DNA from: an uncultured Eubacteriales bacterium
Lineage (GTDB): Bacteria; Bacillota; Clostridia; HGM11514
Reading direction: 5' to 3'
NCBI GenBank assembly: GCA_902492655.1
Contig: CABUMF010000037.1
Span: forward strand, 1 to 19,491
DNA: 19,491 nucleotides
In this document: positions 12,674-19,491 of the stretch, in pieces
Layout of the letters: each line of letters begins with the position of its first letter
How positions within the stretch are numbered: the stretch's first letter is position 1
Program-made: the position numbers and the translations under genes
The notes under the pieces: generated by a model
The model's input: the letters and a program-made list of their open reading frames with translations, nothing else
Databases searched by the model: none
Told to the model about the DNA's origin: nothing

Positions 12674-13690
12674 ATGATAGAAATTAAAAACCTATGTAAA
12701 TCGTTCAGCGTAAACGGCGGACAGGTTGAAGCTTTAAAGGATGTTAATATCACCATTGAGGACGGCGAAATATTCGGCATAATCGGAATGAGCGGTGCAG
12801 GAAAATCAACGCTTGTGCGGTGTATAAATATGCTTGAACGCCCTACCTCCGGTGAGGTTTTAATTGACGGAACGGATATTGGCTCGCTTAAGGAAACGGA
12901 GCTTAGAAAAATCAGGAGAAATGTTACAATGATTTTTCAGGGCTTCAACCTTCTTATGCAGAAAAATTGCCTTAAAAACATCTGCTTCCCCCTTGAGCTT
13001 TCGGGGGTGAAGCCGTCTGAAGCAAAGAAAAAAGCAAAAGAGCTTTTGGAAATTGTGGGGCTTCCCGACAAGGCGGCGGCATATCCGGCTCAGCTTTCGG
13101 GAGGTCAGCAGCAGAGAATTGCGATTGCAAGGGCTTTGGCAACAAATCCCAAGGTTCTTCTTTGCGATGAGGCTACAAGTGCACTTGACCCCAAAACCAC
13201 TCACTCAATACTCTCTCTTTTGAAGGACATTAACCAAAAAACAGGTATTACGATTATCGTAATAACACATCAGATGAGCGTTGTTGAGGAGATTTGCGAC
13301 AAGGTTGCAATATTGGACGGCGGAAGGGTTGCCGAATGCGGACAGGTGAGCGAGGTTTTCTCAAGCCCACGCTCCGATGCGGCGAAGCTTTTGGTGTTCC
13401 CCGAAGGTAAAACGCAGGCACTTCCGGACAATCCCGGAGAGCTTACGCTACGTGTTATTTTCAGCGGCGGTACTGCCGCAGGCAAGCCCCTTATCACACA
13501 AATGGCTATTGATAAAGGAATTGCCGCAAACATTCTTGCCGCAAGCACCAAAACGATTGGCGGTAAGGTCTACGGCACGATGTTTCTCGGAATTTCGGGA
13601 GGCAGAGATAAGCTTTTTGAGGCTATGGATTATCTCGGTTCTGTGGATAATGTGACTGTAAAGGAGGTTGAAAAGGATGCTGCTCAGTAA
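12674..13690 (+). CDS. metN: Methionine-type ABC importer ATP-binding protein
   Basis: The 338-aa product is the ATPase of a MetNI importer. The nucleotide-binding domain shows Walker A GMSGAGKST (~36-44), Q-loop in FQGFNLL, signature LSGGQQQR, Walker B VLLCDEATSALD and H-switch VITHQM. The C-terminal ~80 residues (from LRVIFSGGTAAGKPL) are the NIL regulatory domain, which in E. coli MetN binds methionine and inhibits transport when internal methionine is high. The start is the ATG at 12674 behind AAAGGTGG; an in-frame TTG at 12647 lies inside the upstream hairpin and is rejected. It overlaps metI by 14 bp. Methionine is the likeliest substrate, though relatives can carry cystine-like ligands. 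Confidence 0.95.
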   Translation: MIEIKNLCKSFSVNGGQVEALKDVNITIEDGEIFGIIGMSGAGKSTLVRCINMLERPTSGEVLIDGTDIGSLKETELRKIRRNVTMIFQGFNLLMQKNCLKNICFPLELSGVKPSEAKKKAKELLEIVGLPDKAAAYPAQLSGGQQQRIAIARALATNPKVLLCDEATSALDPKTTHSILSLLKDINQKTGITIIVITHQMSVVEEICDKVAILDGGRVAECGQVSEVFSSPRSDAAKLLVFPEGKTQALPDNPGELTLRVIFSGGTAAGKPLITQMAIDKGIAANILAASTKTIGGKVYGTMFLGISGGRDKLFEAMDYLGSVDNVTVKEVEKDAAQ

Positions 13691-14381
13691 GCTGTTTTCA
13701 CCGGAAGTAATCGAAGAAACAATAGAAATACTGAAAAGCGACTTTCTCCTCGCTACATGGGAAACCCTTTATGTTACGGTTCTTGCGACGCTTTTTGCGA
13801 TAATTTTGGGACTTCCTCTCGGGGTTCTGCTCGTTGCGGGTGAAAAAAACGGAGTATATCCGTTGCCTGCCGGCGTTATGCACGCACTTGGGCTTATAAT
13901 AAACTTTCTGCGCTCGGTGCCGTTCCTTATTCTGATGATAATGGTGTTCCCTCTTACAAGACTGATTATCGGAACAACCGTAGGTACGGTTGCATCAATC
14001 GTGCCACTTGTTATAGCCGCCTTCCCCTTTGTTGCAAGGCTTGCGGAAAGCAGTCTTCGTGAGGTTAATCCCAACATAATAGAAATGGCGCAAAGCATGG
14101 GCGCATCACCTATGCAGATAATCGTTAAGGTTATGATTCCCGAAAGTATTCCCTCCCTTATTTCAAACGCCACAATTGCGATAACAACCATTCTCGGTTA
14201 TTCCGCAATGAGCGGTATTATCGGCGGAGGCGGTCTGGGTAAAATCGCTATCAACTACGGCTATTACAGATACAAATACCTCATCATGCTCGCGGCGGTT
14301 ATTCTGCTCATAATTTTGGTGCAGGTTTTCCAGAGCATCGGAACAAGGCTTGCTATAAAAACCGATAAAAGACTTAAATAG
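13677..14381 (+). CDS. metI: Methionine-type ABC importer permease
   Basis: The 234-aa product is the membrane partner of MetN, with about five membrane helices (SDFLLATWETLYVTVLATLFAIILG onward in the first part). The coupling EAA loop, EMAQSMGASPMQIIVKV, docks on the ATPase. The family's late SAMSGIIGGGGLG segment is intact. The start is the ATG at 13677, 9 nt behind AAGGAGG at 13661-13667; the TTG at 13668 abuts that site directly. The gene begins inside the metN end, so translation is coupled. Nothing in MetN or MetI looks permuted or broken, so only the binding protein is rearranged. Confidence 0.95.
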   Translation: MLLSKLFSPEVIEETIEILKSDFLLATWETLYVTVLATLFAIILGLPLGVLLVAGEKNGVYPLPAGVMHALGLIINFLRSVPFLILMIMVFPLTRLIIGTTVGTVASIVPLVIAAFPFVARLAESSLREVNPNIIEMAQSMGASPMQIIVKVMIPESIPSLISNATIAITTILGYSAMSGIIGGGGLGKIAINYGYYRYKYLIMLAAVILLIILVQVFQSIGTRLAIKTDKRLK

Positions 14382-14388
14382 ATTTTTT

Positions 14389-14418
14389 GCTGCGGTAAAT
14401 CTGATTTGCCGCAGCTTT
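14389..14418 (+). terminator. Hairpin after metI, probable terminator
   Basis: GCTGCGGTAAAT and ATTTGCCGCAGC (14389-14400 with 14404-14415) pair over 12 positions with one G-U. Only a TTTAT tract follows, so termination may be incomplete. It sits 7 nt after the metI stop. Confidence 0.6.
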
Positions 14419-14430
14419 ATCATGTTTTCA

Positions 14431-14459
14431 TTGATTTTTAAGCATATCTGTGCTATACT
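14431..14459 (+). promoter_or_regulatory. Promoter of the AraC-family regulator gene
   Basis: TTGATT (14431-14436) and TATACT (14454-14459) are separated by 17 bp, with TGC just before the -10 (extended -10). Transcription would begin near 14466, downstream of the ATG at 14422, which excludes that start. Confidence 0.75.
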
Positions 14460-14484
14460 GACTGTATGGAAAGCGGTGATAAAT

Positions 14485-15255
14485 TTGAACAACAGACATT
14501 TGGACTCAAATTCCGACATAAGGCTTCTGAAAAATGTTGAATGCTTTGATCATCTACACTTTAACATGGAAATATGCATAGTGCTTAACGGTAAATTGAA
14601 GGTCAAAAGGGAAAACGATGAATTTTGTCTCACAGGCGGTATGTGCGTCATAATCATGCCATACGAAATTCACAGCTACAAATCCCTCGGAAAGACCGAA
14701 ACTATCATAATCGAGTGTAATTCAATGCTTGCCGGGGAGCTTTCAAACAGAAGCGGTTTTGAAAACACCGGATTTAAGCTGTCGGAGGCTACGCTCTGCT
14801 TTATAAAATCGAAATACCTTGAAAAAAAGAGCTCGGATATTTTCATAAAATCAATAATTTATCCCGTTATAAGCGATTTTTTTGAATCACCGGATAAAAA
14901 AGAGGCATTGCAAATACATTCCGAAATCTACAGAAAAGCCATTGATTACATCGCGAAAAACTATAGCGAAAGCATAAATCTCAAAACGGCGGCGGAAGAA
15001 ATAGGGTGCAGTTATGTTTATTTGAGCCGAATTTTTTCAAAAACCACTAAAATATCTTTCACCGCATACCTTAACAGATACAGAATTATAAAATCCCTTA
15101 CAGAACTTAAGGGAACTGATAAGACCGTGACGGAAATCGCGTATTCCTGCGGCTTTGAAACCTTGAGAAGCTACAACCGAGAATTTAAAAAATGTCTTAA
15201 CACTACCCCGAAGGAATACAGATTATTCGGATATAAGCATTATTTTGAAAGTTAA
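14485..15255 (+). CDS. AraC-family transcriptional regulator
   Basis: The product is 256 aa. The N-terminal half is a cupin-like ligand-sensing domain (MEICIVLNGKLKVKREND; GGMCVIIMPYEIHSY). The C-terminal ~100 residues hold two helix-turn-helix units: one in LKTAAEEIGCSYVYLSRIFS, the second in VTEIAYSCGFETLRSYNREFKK followed by the family-typical TPKEYR. It probably senses a sugar or related small molecule. The start is TTG at 14485, 4 nt behind GGTGAT, because the upstream ATG lies before the promoter. Two 10-bp direct repeats just past its end, at the transporter promoter, look like its binding site. The transporter and beta-helix genes downstream are therefore its likely targets. Confidence 0.9.
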   Translation: MNNRHLDSNSDIRLLKNVECFDHLHFNMEICIVLNGKLKVKRENDEFCLTGGMCVIIMPYEIHSYKSLGKTETIIIECNSMLAGELSNRSGFENTGFKLSEATLCFIKSKYLEKKSSDIFIKSIIYPVISDFFESPDKKEALQIHSEIYRKAIDYIAKNYSESINLKTAAEEIGCSYVYLSRIFSKTTKISFTAYLNRYRIIKSLTELKGTDKTVTEIAYSCGFETLRSYNREFKKCLNTTPKEYRLFGYKHYFES

Positions 15256-15281
15256 AATTTGTCCTATATTGGTTAAAATTT
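15251..15281 (+). promoter_or_regulatory. Two direct repeats, probable AraC-type activator site
   Basis: GTTAAAATTT occurs identically at 15251-15260 and 15272-15281, 21 bp apart (two helical turns), ending 3 bp before the -35 box. This is the classical arrangement of AraC-family activator half-sites. The first copy overlaps the AraC stop codon. Binding is inferred. Confidence 0.6.
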
Positions 15282-15284
15282 TGC

Positions 15285-15313
15285 TTGATGTTTTTTCTGC
15301 TTTGATATATACT
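15285..15313 (+). promoter_or_regulatory. Promoter of the transporter/beta-helix operon
   Basis: TTGATG (15285-15290) and TATACT (15308-15313) are separated by 17 bp. The weak -35 next to the direct repeats fits an activator-dependent promoter. Confidence 0.65.
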
Positions 15314-15339
15314 GAATAAAAAACCATCGGAGAGTGCTT

Positions 15340-16212
15340 ATGCTGTCATACATACTTACCGCAATTATTGCTTTGCTTAACGGAACAACCTCGCTTTCCG
15401 AAAAAGCATGGCAGAGAAAAACCATGGGACTTGGTAACAACACCGGTTTGTTCTTAATTATTATGTCGGCGTGTTCGATGCTTATATTTAGCATAATGGC
15501 AGGCTTTGATTTGAGAGTTAATGCGGTTACGATTATATACGCAATTTTATATGCGGCAGACGCCCTTATGTCGATTTCGCTGACATTTATTGCAATATCG
15601 AGGATGAATCTGATAACATATTCCGTTTTTTCAAGCTGTAAAACCGTACTTGTTTGGGTATTCGGAATACTGTTTATGAAGGAATCCGCCGATATATCAA
15701 GCGTTATTTCGGCATTGCTTTTTACCGCTTCCGTTCTTTTGCCTCTTTTTTATGTCAGGGGCGGCAAAACTAAGCTTTCAGGATATTTCATAGGTCTGGC
15801 TTCAACCTTTGTGGGAGCATTCGGAATACTTTTGCTTAAATTTTACGCAAAAAGTCCGCAAAAATCGGCAGACAGTGTTCTGTGCTTTTATACAAATTTG
15901 TTTATGCTACTGTTTATGGTTTTGTTTATGCTTTTATCGCCGAAAAACAGGCCGAAGCTTAAAGACTTTTCCGGTGTAAAGTATGTATTTTTGTTTATTC
16001 CTCTTTGCACCATAGCAAGCAATGTTGCAAGCGTACTGCAACTTTCAATTATGAAAACCATGCCCGTTTCCCACTTTTCGGTTCTTATTGCGGCACTTAA
16101 CTGCATAGTGGTATTTATTAATTCAAAGGTCATTTTCAGAGAAGCTTGCCGTATGCTTGAAGTTTGCTGTCTTATTCTTTCTACCGCGGCGGTAATCATA
16201 TCTGTATTATAA
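15340..16212 (+). CDS. Multi-pass membrane protein, probable drug/metabolite-superfamily transporter
   Basis: The product is 290 aa with about ten hydrophobic helices in two halves, the size and layout of DMT-superfamily (EamA-like) carriers. SYSVFSSCKTVLVWVFGILFMKE-like text in the first half, ending in a helix-plus-FMKE turn, and FSVLIAALNCIVVFINSKVIFRE in the second half are the repeat ends typical of the superfamily. It has little obvious similarity to the EamA protein at 2062. The start is the ATG at 15340, 5 nt behind GGAGAG; the GTG at 15334 overlaps that site. It is followed 15 nt later by the beta-helix gene, so it probably moves the substrate or product of that protein. Substrate unknown. 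Confidence 0.85.
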   Translation: MLSYILTAIIALLNGTTSLSEKAWQRKTMGLGNNTGLFLIIMSACSMLIFSIMAGFDLRVNAVTIIYAILYAADALMSISLTFIAISRMNLITYSVFSSCKTVLVWVFGILFMKESADISSVISALLFTASVLLPLFYVRGGKTKLSGYFIGLASTFVGAFGILLLKFYAKSPQKSADSVLCFYTNLFMLLFMVLFMLLSPKNRPKLKDFSGVKYVFLFIPLCTIASNVASVLQLSIMKTMPVSHFSVLIAALNCIVVFINSKVIFREACRMLEVCCLILSTAAVIISVL

Positions 16213-16227
16213 AAGAGGGGATTTTTT

Positions 16228-18264
16228 ATGCTGAACTTTTCAAACACTTCAACAATTTATGTGTCACAAAAATCGGGAAAGGATTACTACTCCGGATTTG
16301 CACCTTCTCCGAATAAATTGGGAGAGGGGCCGCTCTGTTCCATTGAATCAGCTCTTTTGAAGGTATATCAATTACGGGTTTCGGGGCACGCTCAGCCGCT
16401 TACCGTTTCACTTGTTGACGATGAATACTTCCTTTCAAAGCCCATATCCCTTGAAACGGCAAATCTTCTTGAACGATATAAGGACAACAACGCAATTTCG
16501 GATATTATGTTTGAGCCCTTCGGCAACAAGCGTTGCCGCATAATAGGAGGAATGAGGATTCAAGGCTTTAAAAAGGATACCTTTAACGGTCATGAATGCT
16601 TTTCCGCTCACATTCCGGAGGTTGAGTCGGGGGAGATGAGATTTACCGACCTCTATGTTGACGGTAAGCGTGCAAAGCTTACAAGATACCCCAAAGAAGG
16701 AACGCTCCAATGCATTGATACAGAGCATAACGAGGGTGATCTTACCACACATTCAAAGTGGTTCATTGCAAAGCGTGAGGATCTTAATCGCCTTTCAAAT
16801 ATCGAGGATGCCATTATAAGCTATTACCACTTTTGGATTGACGAGCATTCACCCGTAGAAAGCTATGACAGGGAAACCGGCAAGCTGACAATGGCTTACA
16901 AGAGTCGTTTTCTTATTTCAAACAAGTATGATAAAAACTATGCCGCAAACTTGGAATACTATGTTGAAAACATACCGGAAAAGTTTGAAAACCCGGGAGA
17001 ATGGTATCTAAATAACAGCACGGGAATTATCTACTATATCCCCGAAAACGAAAATCAAACACCGGAAAATATTACCGTCTATGTGCCGACGCTTTCGTCC
17101 TTGGTTGACATAAAAGGAAATTCAGATGAAATGCCGAGCAATATTCGCTTCAGAGGGATTGATTTTATCTGCTCAAAGGGCGATTATGCCAGCGTCAGCG
17201 GCACAAACGGAGCCCCAAATGATGATAATGAGCAATTCGGAGGGGATGCGCAATCTGTTTTCGATGCGCACGGTGCTTTGAATTTGTATTTTGCAAGGGA
17301 TTGCTCGTTTGAAGACTGCGGATTTTTAAATCTTGGGGTACACGGAATTTCAATCGACAAAGGCTGCGAAGGAATAAGAATAGAAAACTGCCGATTCTTC
17401 GACATAGGTGCAGGAGGCATCAGAATTTTCGGCGGCACTTCCGAAGAGGATGAAATTTACCGAACACATCACAATGTAATTCGCAATTGTGACATTTCCC
17501 ATTGCGGAAGAAGATACGCCGCAGGCTGCGGTATTCTTGCCTGCCACACCTATTGCAACGAAATTTCGGAAAATACAATCAGCTACCTTGATTACTCGGG
17601 AATTTCGGTCGGCTGGATATGGGGCTATCAAAACACCGTTACCCATGACAATATCATAAGAAAAAATCACATCCACCACATAGGAATGGGCAATCTCTCG
17701 GATATGGGTGGCATATACCTTCTCGGAAGGCAGAGAGGAACTATCGTTTCTGAAAATATCATTCACGATGTAATTTGCAATCACTACGGAGGCTGGGGTA
17801 TTTATACAGACGAAGGCAGCAGCTTTGTAACGGTTGAAAAAAATATCGTTTATAACTGCTCGTCTAACTGTTATCATCAGCATTACGGCAGCTATAATGT
17901 AATTAAAAACAACATATTTATGCACGCAGGTGAGGAGGTTATTAAATGCTCCGTACCCGAAATGCACCCGTGCATTATGCTTGAAAGGAATATTCTGGTT
18001 GCGGACGGCACTCCCATTTTCTCCACAAATTCTGTGTACAACGGAATAAACCCGGGAGTTTCCTCTCACTCAAATATATTATTTGACACAAAAAGAACTG
18101 AGCCATGTGTATTTATTGTGGAGGACAGAGAAATTTTTGTAAAGGAAGCTCAGGACTTGGGTTTTGAATCGGGAAGCATTGTAGAAAACCCCGAAATCAC
18201 TGATGATTTCAAGCTTTCCGATAATTCGCCGGCGTACAAGCTCGGCTTCAAAAAGATACTTTAA
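16228..18264 (+). CDS. Right-handed parallel beta-helix protein, probable carbohydrate-active enzyme
   Basis: The product is 678 aa. After IYVSQKSGKDYYSG the protein has a mixed N-terminal part (FTDLYVDGKRAKLTRYP near 139-155; PGEWYLNNSTGIIYYIPENE near 257-276). From ~300 to ~600 there are many N-x-I-x-x-N and C-x-F-x-x-C/G turns of a pectate-lyase-type beta-helix (IRIENCRFFDIGAGGIRIFG, HNVIRNCDISHCG, ENTISYLDYSGI). The layout resembles glycoside hydrolases of beta-helix families such as GH141 or GH120; acid residues in the helix could be catalytic, but I cannot assign them. There is no signal peptide, so it should act inside the cell on an imported oligosaccharide, which fits the adjacent transporter. 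The ATG follows GAGGGG with 7-nt spacing. A bidirectional terminator follows. Confidence 0.82.
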   Translation: MLNFSNTSTIYVSQKSGKDYYSGFAPSPNKLGEGPLCSIESALLKVYQLRVSGHAQPLTVSLVDDEYFLSKPISLETANLLERYKDNNAISDIMFEPFGNKRCRIIGGMRIQGFKKDTFNGHECFSAHIPEVESGEMRFTDLYVDGKRAKLTRYPKEGTLQCIDTEHNEGDLTTHSKWFIAKREDLNRLSNIEDAIISYYHFWIDEHSPVESYDRETGKLTMAYKSRFLISNKYDKNYAANLEYYVENIPEKFENPGEWYLNNSTGIIYYIPENENQTPENITVYVPTLSSLVDIKGNSDEMPSNIRFRGIDFICSKGDYASVSGTNGAPNDDNEQFGGDAQSVFDAHGALNLYFARDCSFEDCGFLNLGVHGISIDKGCEGIRIENCRFFDIGAGGIRIFGGTSEEDEIYRTHHNVIRNCDISHCGRRYAAGCGILACHTYCNEISENTISYLDYSGISVGWIWGYQNTVTHDNIIRKNHIHHIGMGNLSDMGGIYLLGRQRGTIVSENIIHDVICNHYGGWGIYTDEGSSFVTVEKNIVYNCSSNCYHQHYGSYNVIKNNIFMHAGEEVIKCSVPEMHPCIMLERNILVADGTPIFSTNSVYNGINPGVSSHSNILFDTKRTEPCVFIVEDREIFVKEAQDLGFESGSIVENPEITDDFKLSDNSPAYKLGFKKIL

Positions 18265-18273
18265 TAAAAAAAG

Positions 18274-18321
18274 AAGGTGCGACAAAGCGGTTTTTTAAAA
18301 TCGTTTTGTCGCATCCTTTTT
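18274..18321. terminator. Bidirectional rho-independent terminator
   Basis: GGTGCGACAAAGCG pairs with CGTTTTGTCGCATCC (one bulge) across an AT-rich loop. A T-run follows at 18317-18321, and an A-rich tract before it gives T's on the other strand. It serves the beta-helix operon and the convergent peptidase gene. The remaining bases to 18373 show nothing else. Confidence 0.82.
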
Positions 18322-18373
18322 AATGGCATTAAATATTTCCCAAACAAAATACATTATGCAATCTGTGCTTTTA

Positions 18374-19168
18374 TTACCGAAGTATGTTCTCGATTACTAC
18401 ATATTGAGAATGCATCTGCCTCATTCTCTCTTCAAAAACTTCTTTAGGATAGGTGCAATATCCCGAATAGGGGTCTGAAAAGCTGACTGTTCCCGCATTG
18501 AAGTCAACCCCTGTCAGAACCGTGCAATGCTCCTCGCCGTACCAATCAAGAGTTTCACCCTTACCCTTTACCTTCCAGGTTTCAAGATAGTAAGGCTCCG
18601 CCATACATATGGTAGCCCATACAATTACGGGATTACCTCTCATAAGCTCGTTATAAACCTCCGAAACATCAACCGAAACAAAGTTCAGAACCCGATACTG
18701 ATCGGAAACACCCTTTGCCTCAAGATACCTCTCAAGCATTTTGCGAATAACCGGAGACATACAGCCGTAGCAATCCGAGCGTGGATCCCCCACAAACTTT
18801 TCCCAATACGAGGCACGGCAGATTTCTCCGTTTTCGACAATATACTCACTGTCAATATCGAGATAATCAATAAGCTCGGTCTTTTCGGTCGGAATACCCA
18901 AATAGTTCAGCACCATTGCCGCAGATGTAATTTCGCATCCGCTCGGAAGCTCGGGAAACTGCAAAATATTGGGAACCTCAAGGCTTACACTGTCGCATAA
19001 TTCAAAGTTCGGGCGACCATCGGCAATTTCCGGAATTTCCGGAAGCTCCTCCTCAGCATTAATCTGCTCCGGCTCGTAAAACAAAGGCACGGTATTTATG
19101 GAAAATCCTGCAATAAATATTGAAACAGCAAACAGAAACACCAGAAAAATTAATCTTTTGTTTATCAT
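18374..19168 (-). CDS. Membrane-anchored or secreted C39-like cysteine peptidase
   Basis: The product is 264 aa. An N-terminal hydrophobic segment (RLIFLVFLFAVSIFIAGF, residues ~4-21) acts as a signal anchor or signal peptide, followed by an acidic linker rich in Glu and Pro. The papain-like C39_2 domain then follows. ELPSGCEITSAAMVLNYLG carries the nucleophile Cys, EEHCTVLTGVD the catalytic His, and FSDPYSGYC the third residue region. It resembles extracellular C39-like proteins of Firmicutes rather than bacteriocin-exporter peptidases, since no transporter domain is fused. Substrate unknown; a cell-surface role is likely. The start is the ATG at 19168 behind GGTGAT; the TTG at 19180 is at or before the predicted transcription start. 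The leader would be about 11 nt. Confidence 0.85.
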   Translation of the reverse strand: MINKRLIFLVFLFAVSIFIAGFSINTVPLFYEPEQINAEEELPEIPEIADGRPNFELCDSVSLEVPNILQFPELPSGCEITSAAMVLNYLGIPTEKTELIDYLDIDSEYIVENGEICRASYWEKFVGDPRSDCYGCMSPVIRKMLERYLEAKGVSDQYRVLNFVSVDVSEVYNELMRGNPVIVWATICMAEPYYLETWKVKGKGETLDWYGEEHCTVLTGVDFNAGTVSFSDPYSGYCTYPKEVFEERMRQMHSQYVVIENILR

Positions 19169-19185
19169 TAGTATCACCAAATTAA

Positions 19186-19214
19186 ATTATACTAAAAATC
19201 AATCTTTGTGTCAA
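19186..19214 (-). promoter_or_regulatory. Promoter of the C39-like peptidase gene
   Basis: On the minus strand, TTGACA (19209-19214) and TATAAT (19186-19191) are separated by 17 bp, a perfect consensus. The predicted start lies near 19179. Confidence 0.88.
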
Positions 19215-19246
19215 GCGCATAAGTTTTAAAAATTTGCAAAATACAG

Positions 19247-19290
19247 AAAAAACCGCATAATTACTTTATTCACAAGCAATCATGCGGTTT
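19247..19290 (-). terminator. Terminator of the tRNA-Gly transcript
   Basis: On the minus strand a stem of about 17 bp, AAACCGCAT...ATGCGGTTT with two G-U pairs inside, is followed by TTTT. It begins 9 nt past the tRNA 3' end. Confidence 0.85.
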
Positions 19291-19299
19291 ATTAATTCA

Positions 19300-19370
19300 A
19301 GCAGGCAACGGGAATCGAACCCGCAACTACAGCTTGGGAAGCTATTGTTTTACCATTAAACTATGCCTGC
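19300..19370 (-). tRNA. tRNA-Gly (anticodon CCC)
   Basis: On the minus strand the cloverleaf is complete. The acceptor is GCAGGCA/TGCCTGC, the D-arm GTTT-AATGGTA-AAAC, the anticodon stem ATAGC/GCTGT with loop TTCCCAA, and the T-arm GCGGG-TTCGATT-CCCGT. The anticodon CCC reads GGG. The discriminator is U and CCA is not encoded, so it must be added by CCA-adding enzyme. It is a single-gene transcript with its own promoter and terminator. Confidence 0.96.
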
Positions 19371-19388
19371 AATGCCGTTACACTATTG

Positions 19389-19417
19389 ATTATACACCAA
19401 AATCCGGAAAATGTCAA
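19389..19417 (-). promoter_or_regulatory. Promoter of tRNA-Gly
   Basis: On the minus strand, TTGACA (19412-19417) and TATAAT (19389-19394) are separated by 17 bp, a perfect consensus as expected for a stable RNA gene. Confidence 0.88.
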
Positions 19418-19448
19418 TAAAAATTGCCGGAAAATATCCCGGCAATTT
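19417..19448 (-). terminator. Terminator of a minus-strand gene entering from beyond the window
   Basis: AAATTGCCGG (19421-19430) and CCGGCAATTT (19439-19448) form a perfect 10-bp stem with an 8-nt loop. On the minus strand TTTTTATT follows. It lies immediately upstream of the tRNA promoter; the T-run adjoins the tRNA -35 box. Confidence 0.82.
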
Positions 19449-19454
19449 GTAGGT

Positions 19455-19491
19455 TTACAATAGATGTGTTACAACCGACAGATTTTCAAAC
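19455..19491 (-). CDS. Possible C-terminal codons of a gene outside the window
   Basis: One minus-strand frame is open from the window edge to a TAA at 19455-19457, encoding FENLSVVTHLL, and a strong terminator starts 6 nt later. The other two frames also close near here, so the stretch is too short to prove coding. The terminator is the main argument that a gene ends here. Its identity cannot be told. Confidence 0.35.
   Translation of the reverse strand, partial: FENLSVVTHLL

Noticed and set aside
14422..14484. Upstream ATG start for the AraC gene
   Set aside because: It precedes the -35/-10 pair at 14431-14459; a TTG at 14485 with GGTGAT fits better.
17350..18069. Minus-strand open frame of 239 codons
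   Set aside because: It is antisense to the beta-helix gene; repeated Asn/Ile codons of the helix keep the opposite frame open by composition.

Overview
The window looks like chromosomal DNA of a low-to-moderate GC Gram-positive bacterium of the class Clostridia. The grounds are strong GGAGG-type ribosome binding sites, many near-consensus TTGACA-17-TATAAT promoters, a lipoprotein solute-binding protein, secreted proteins with copper-amine-oxidase-N ('stalk') domains, a type III pantothenate kinase, and a tRNA gene without an encoded CCA. No insertion sequence, phage gene or CRISPR array is visible.

Layout. 1-1448 (-) is a multidrug-type ABC exporter cut by the window edge, translationally coupled to a MarR regulator (1445-1822, probably longer) whose promoter carries a perfect 18-bp palindromic operator. 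A divergent EamA/DMT transporter (2062-2943) follows. 2935-5875 (-) is a three-gene operon: an L,D-transpeptidase-like secreted protein, a PflX-like radical SAM protein and an SGNH esterase. Back to back with it is a large secreted protein (6036-8546, +) that shares the stalk domain. A bidirectional terminator separates this from three tightly packed small genes of unknown function (8584-9402, -). A plus-strand operon then encodes CoaX, a small membrane protein and serine O-acetyltransferase (9517-11639), followed by the MetQ, MetN and MetI genes of a methionine-type ABC importer (11752-14381). Next come an AraC regulator, a DMT-like transporter and a beta-helix protein (14485-18264), which look like one regulated locus. 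The right end holds a C39-like peptidase (-), tRNA-Gly(CCC) (-) and the last codons of a possible further minus-strand gene.

The most remarkable item is the MetQ-type binding protein at 11752-12609. Its two halves are in the reverse of the normal family order. The signal peptide and lipobox lead straight into what is normally the C-terminal half (NDPTNEARALLLL... through ...YEGAVV). A roughly 21-residue linker then leads into what is normally the N-terminal half (ITVAASPTPHAEIL... through ...YGGKQTSLDPIK), which ends the protein. No family-conserved block appears to be missing, so this is a natural circular permutation rather than a truncation. It sits next to normal-looking metN and metI genes and a serine acetyltransferase gene.

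Several starts were chosen from promoters and ribosome binding sites. The upstream ATG codons at 2041 and 14422 lie within or upstream of the mapped promoter elements. The MarR gene has no ordinary start codon ahead of its conserved first helix. Two identical 10-bp direct repeats, 21 bp apart and abutting a -35 box, lie between the AraC gene and the transporter it probably controls.
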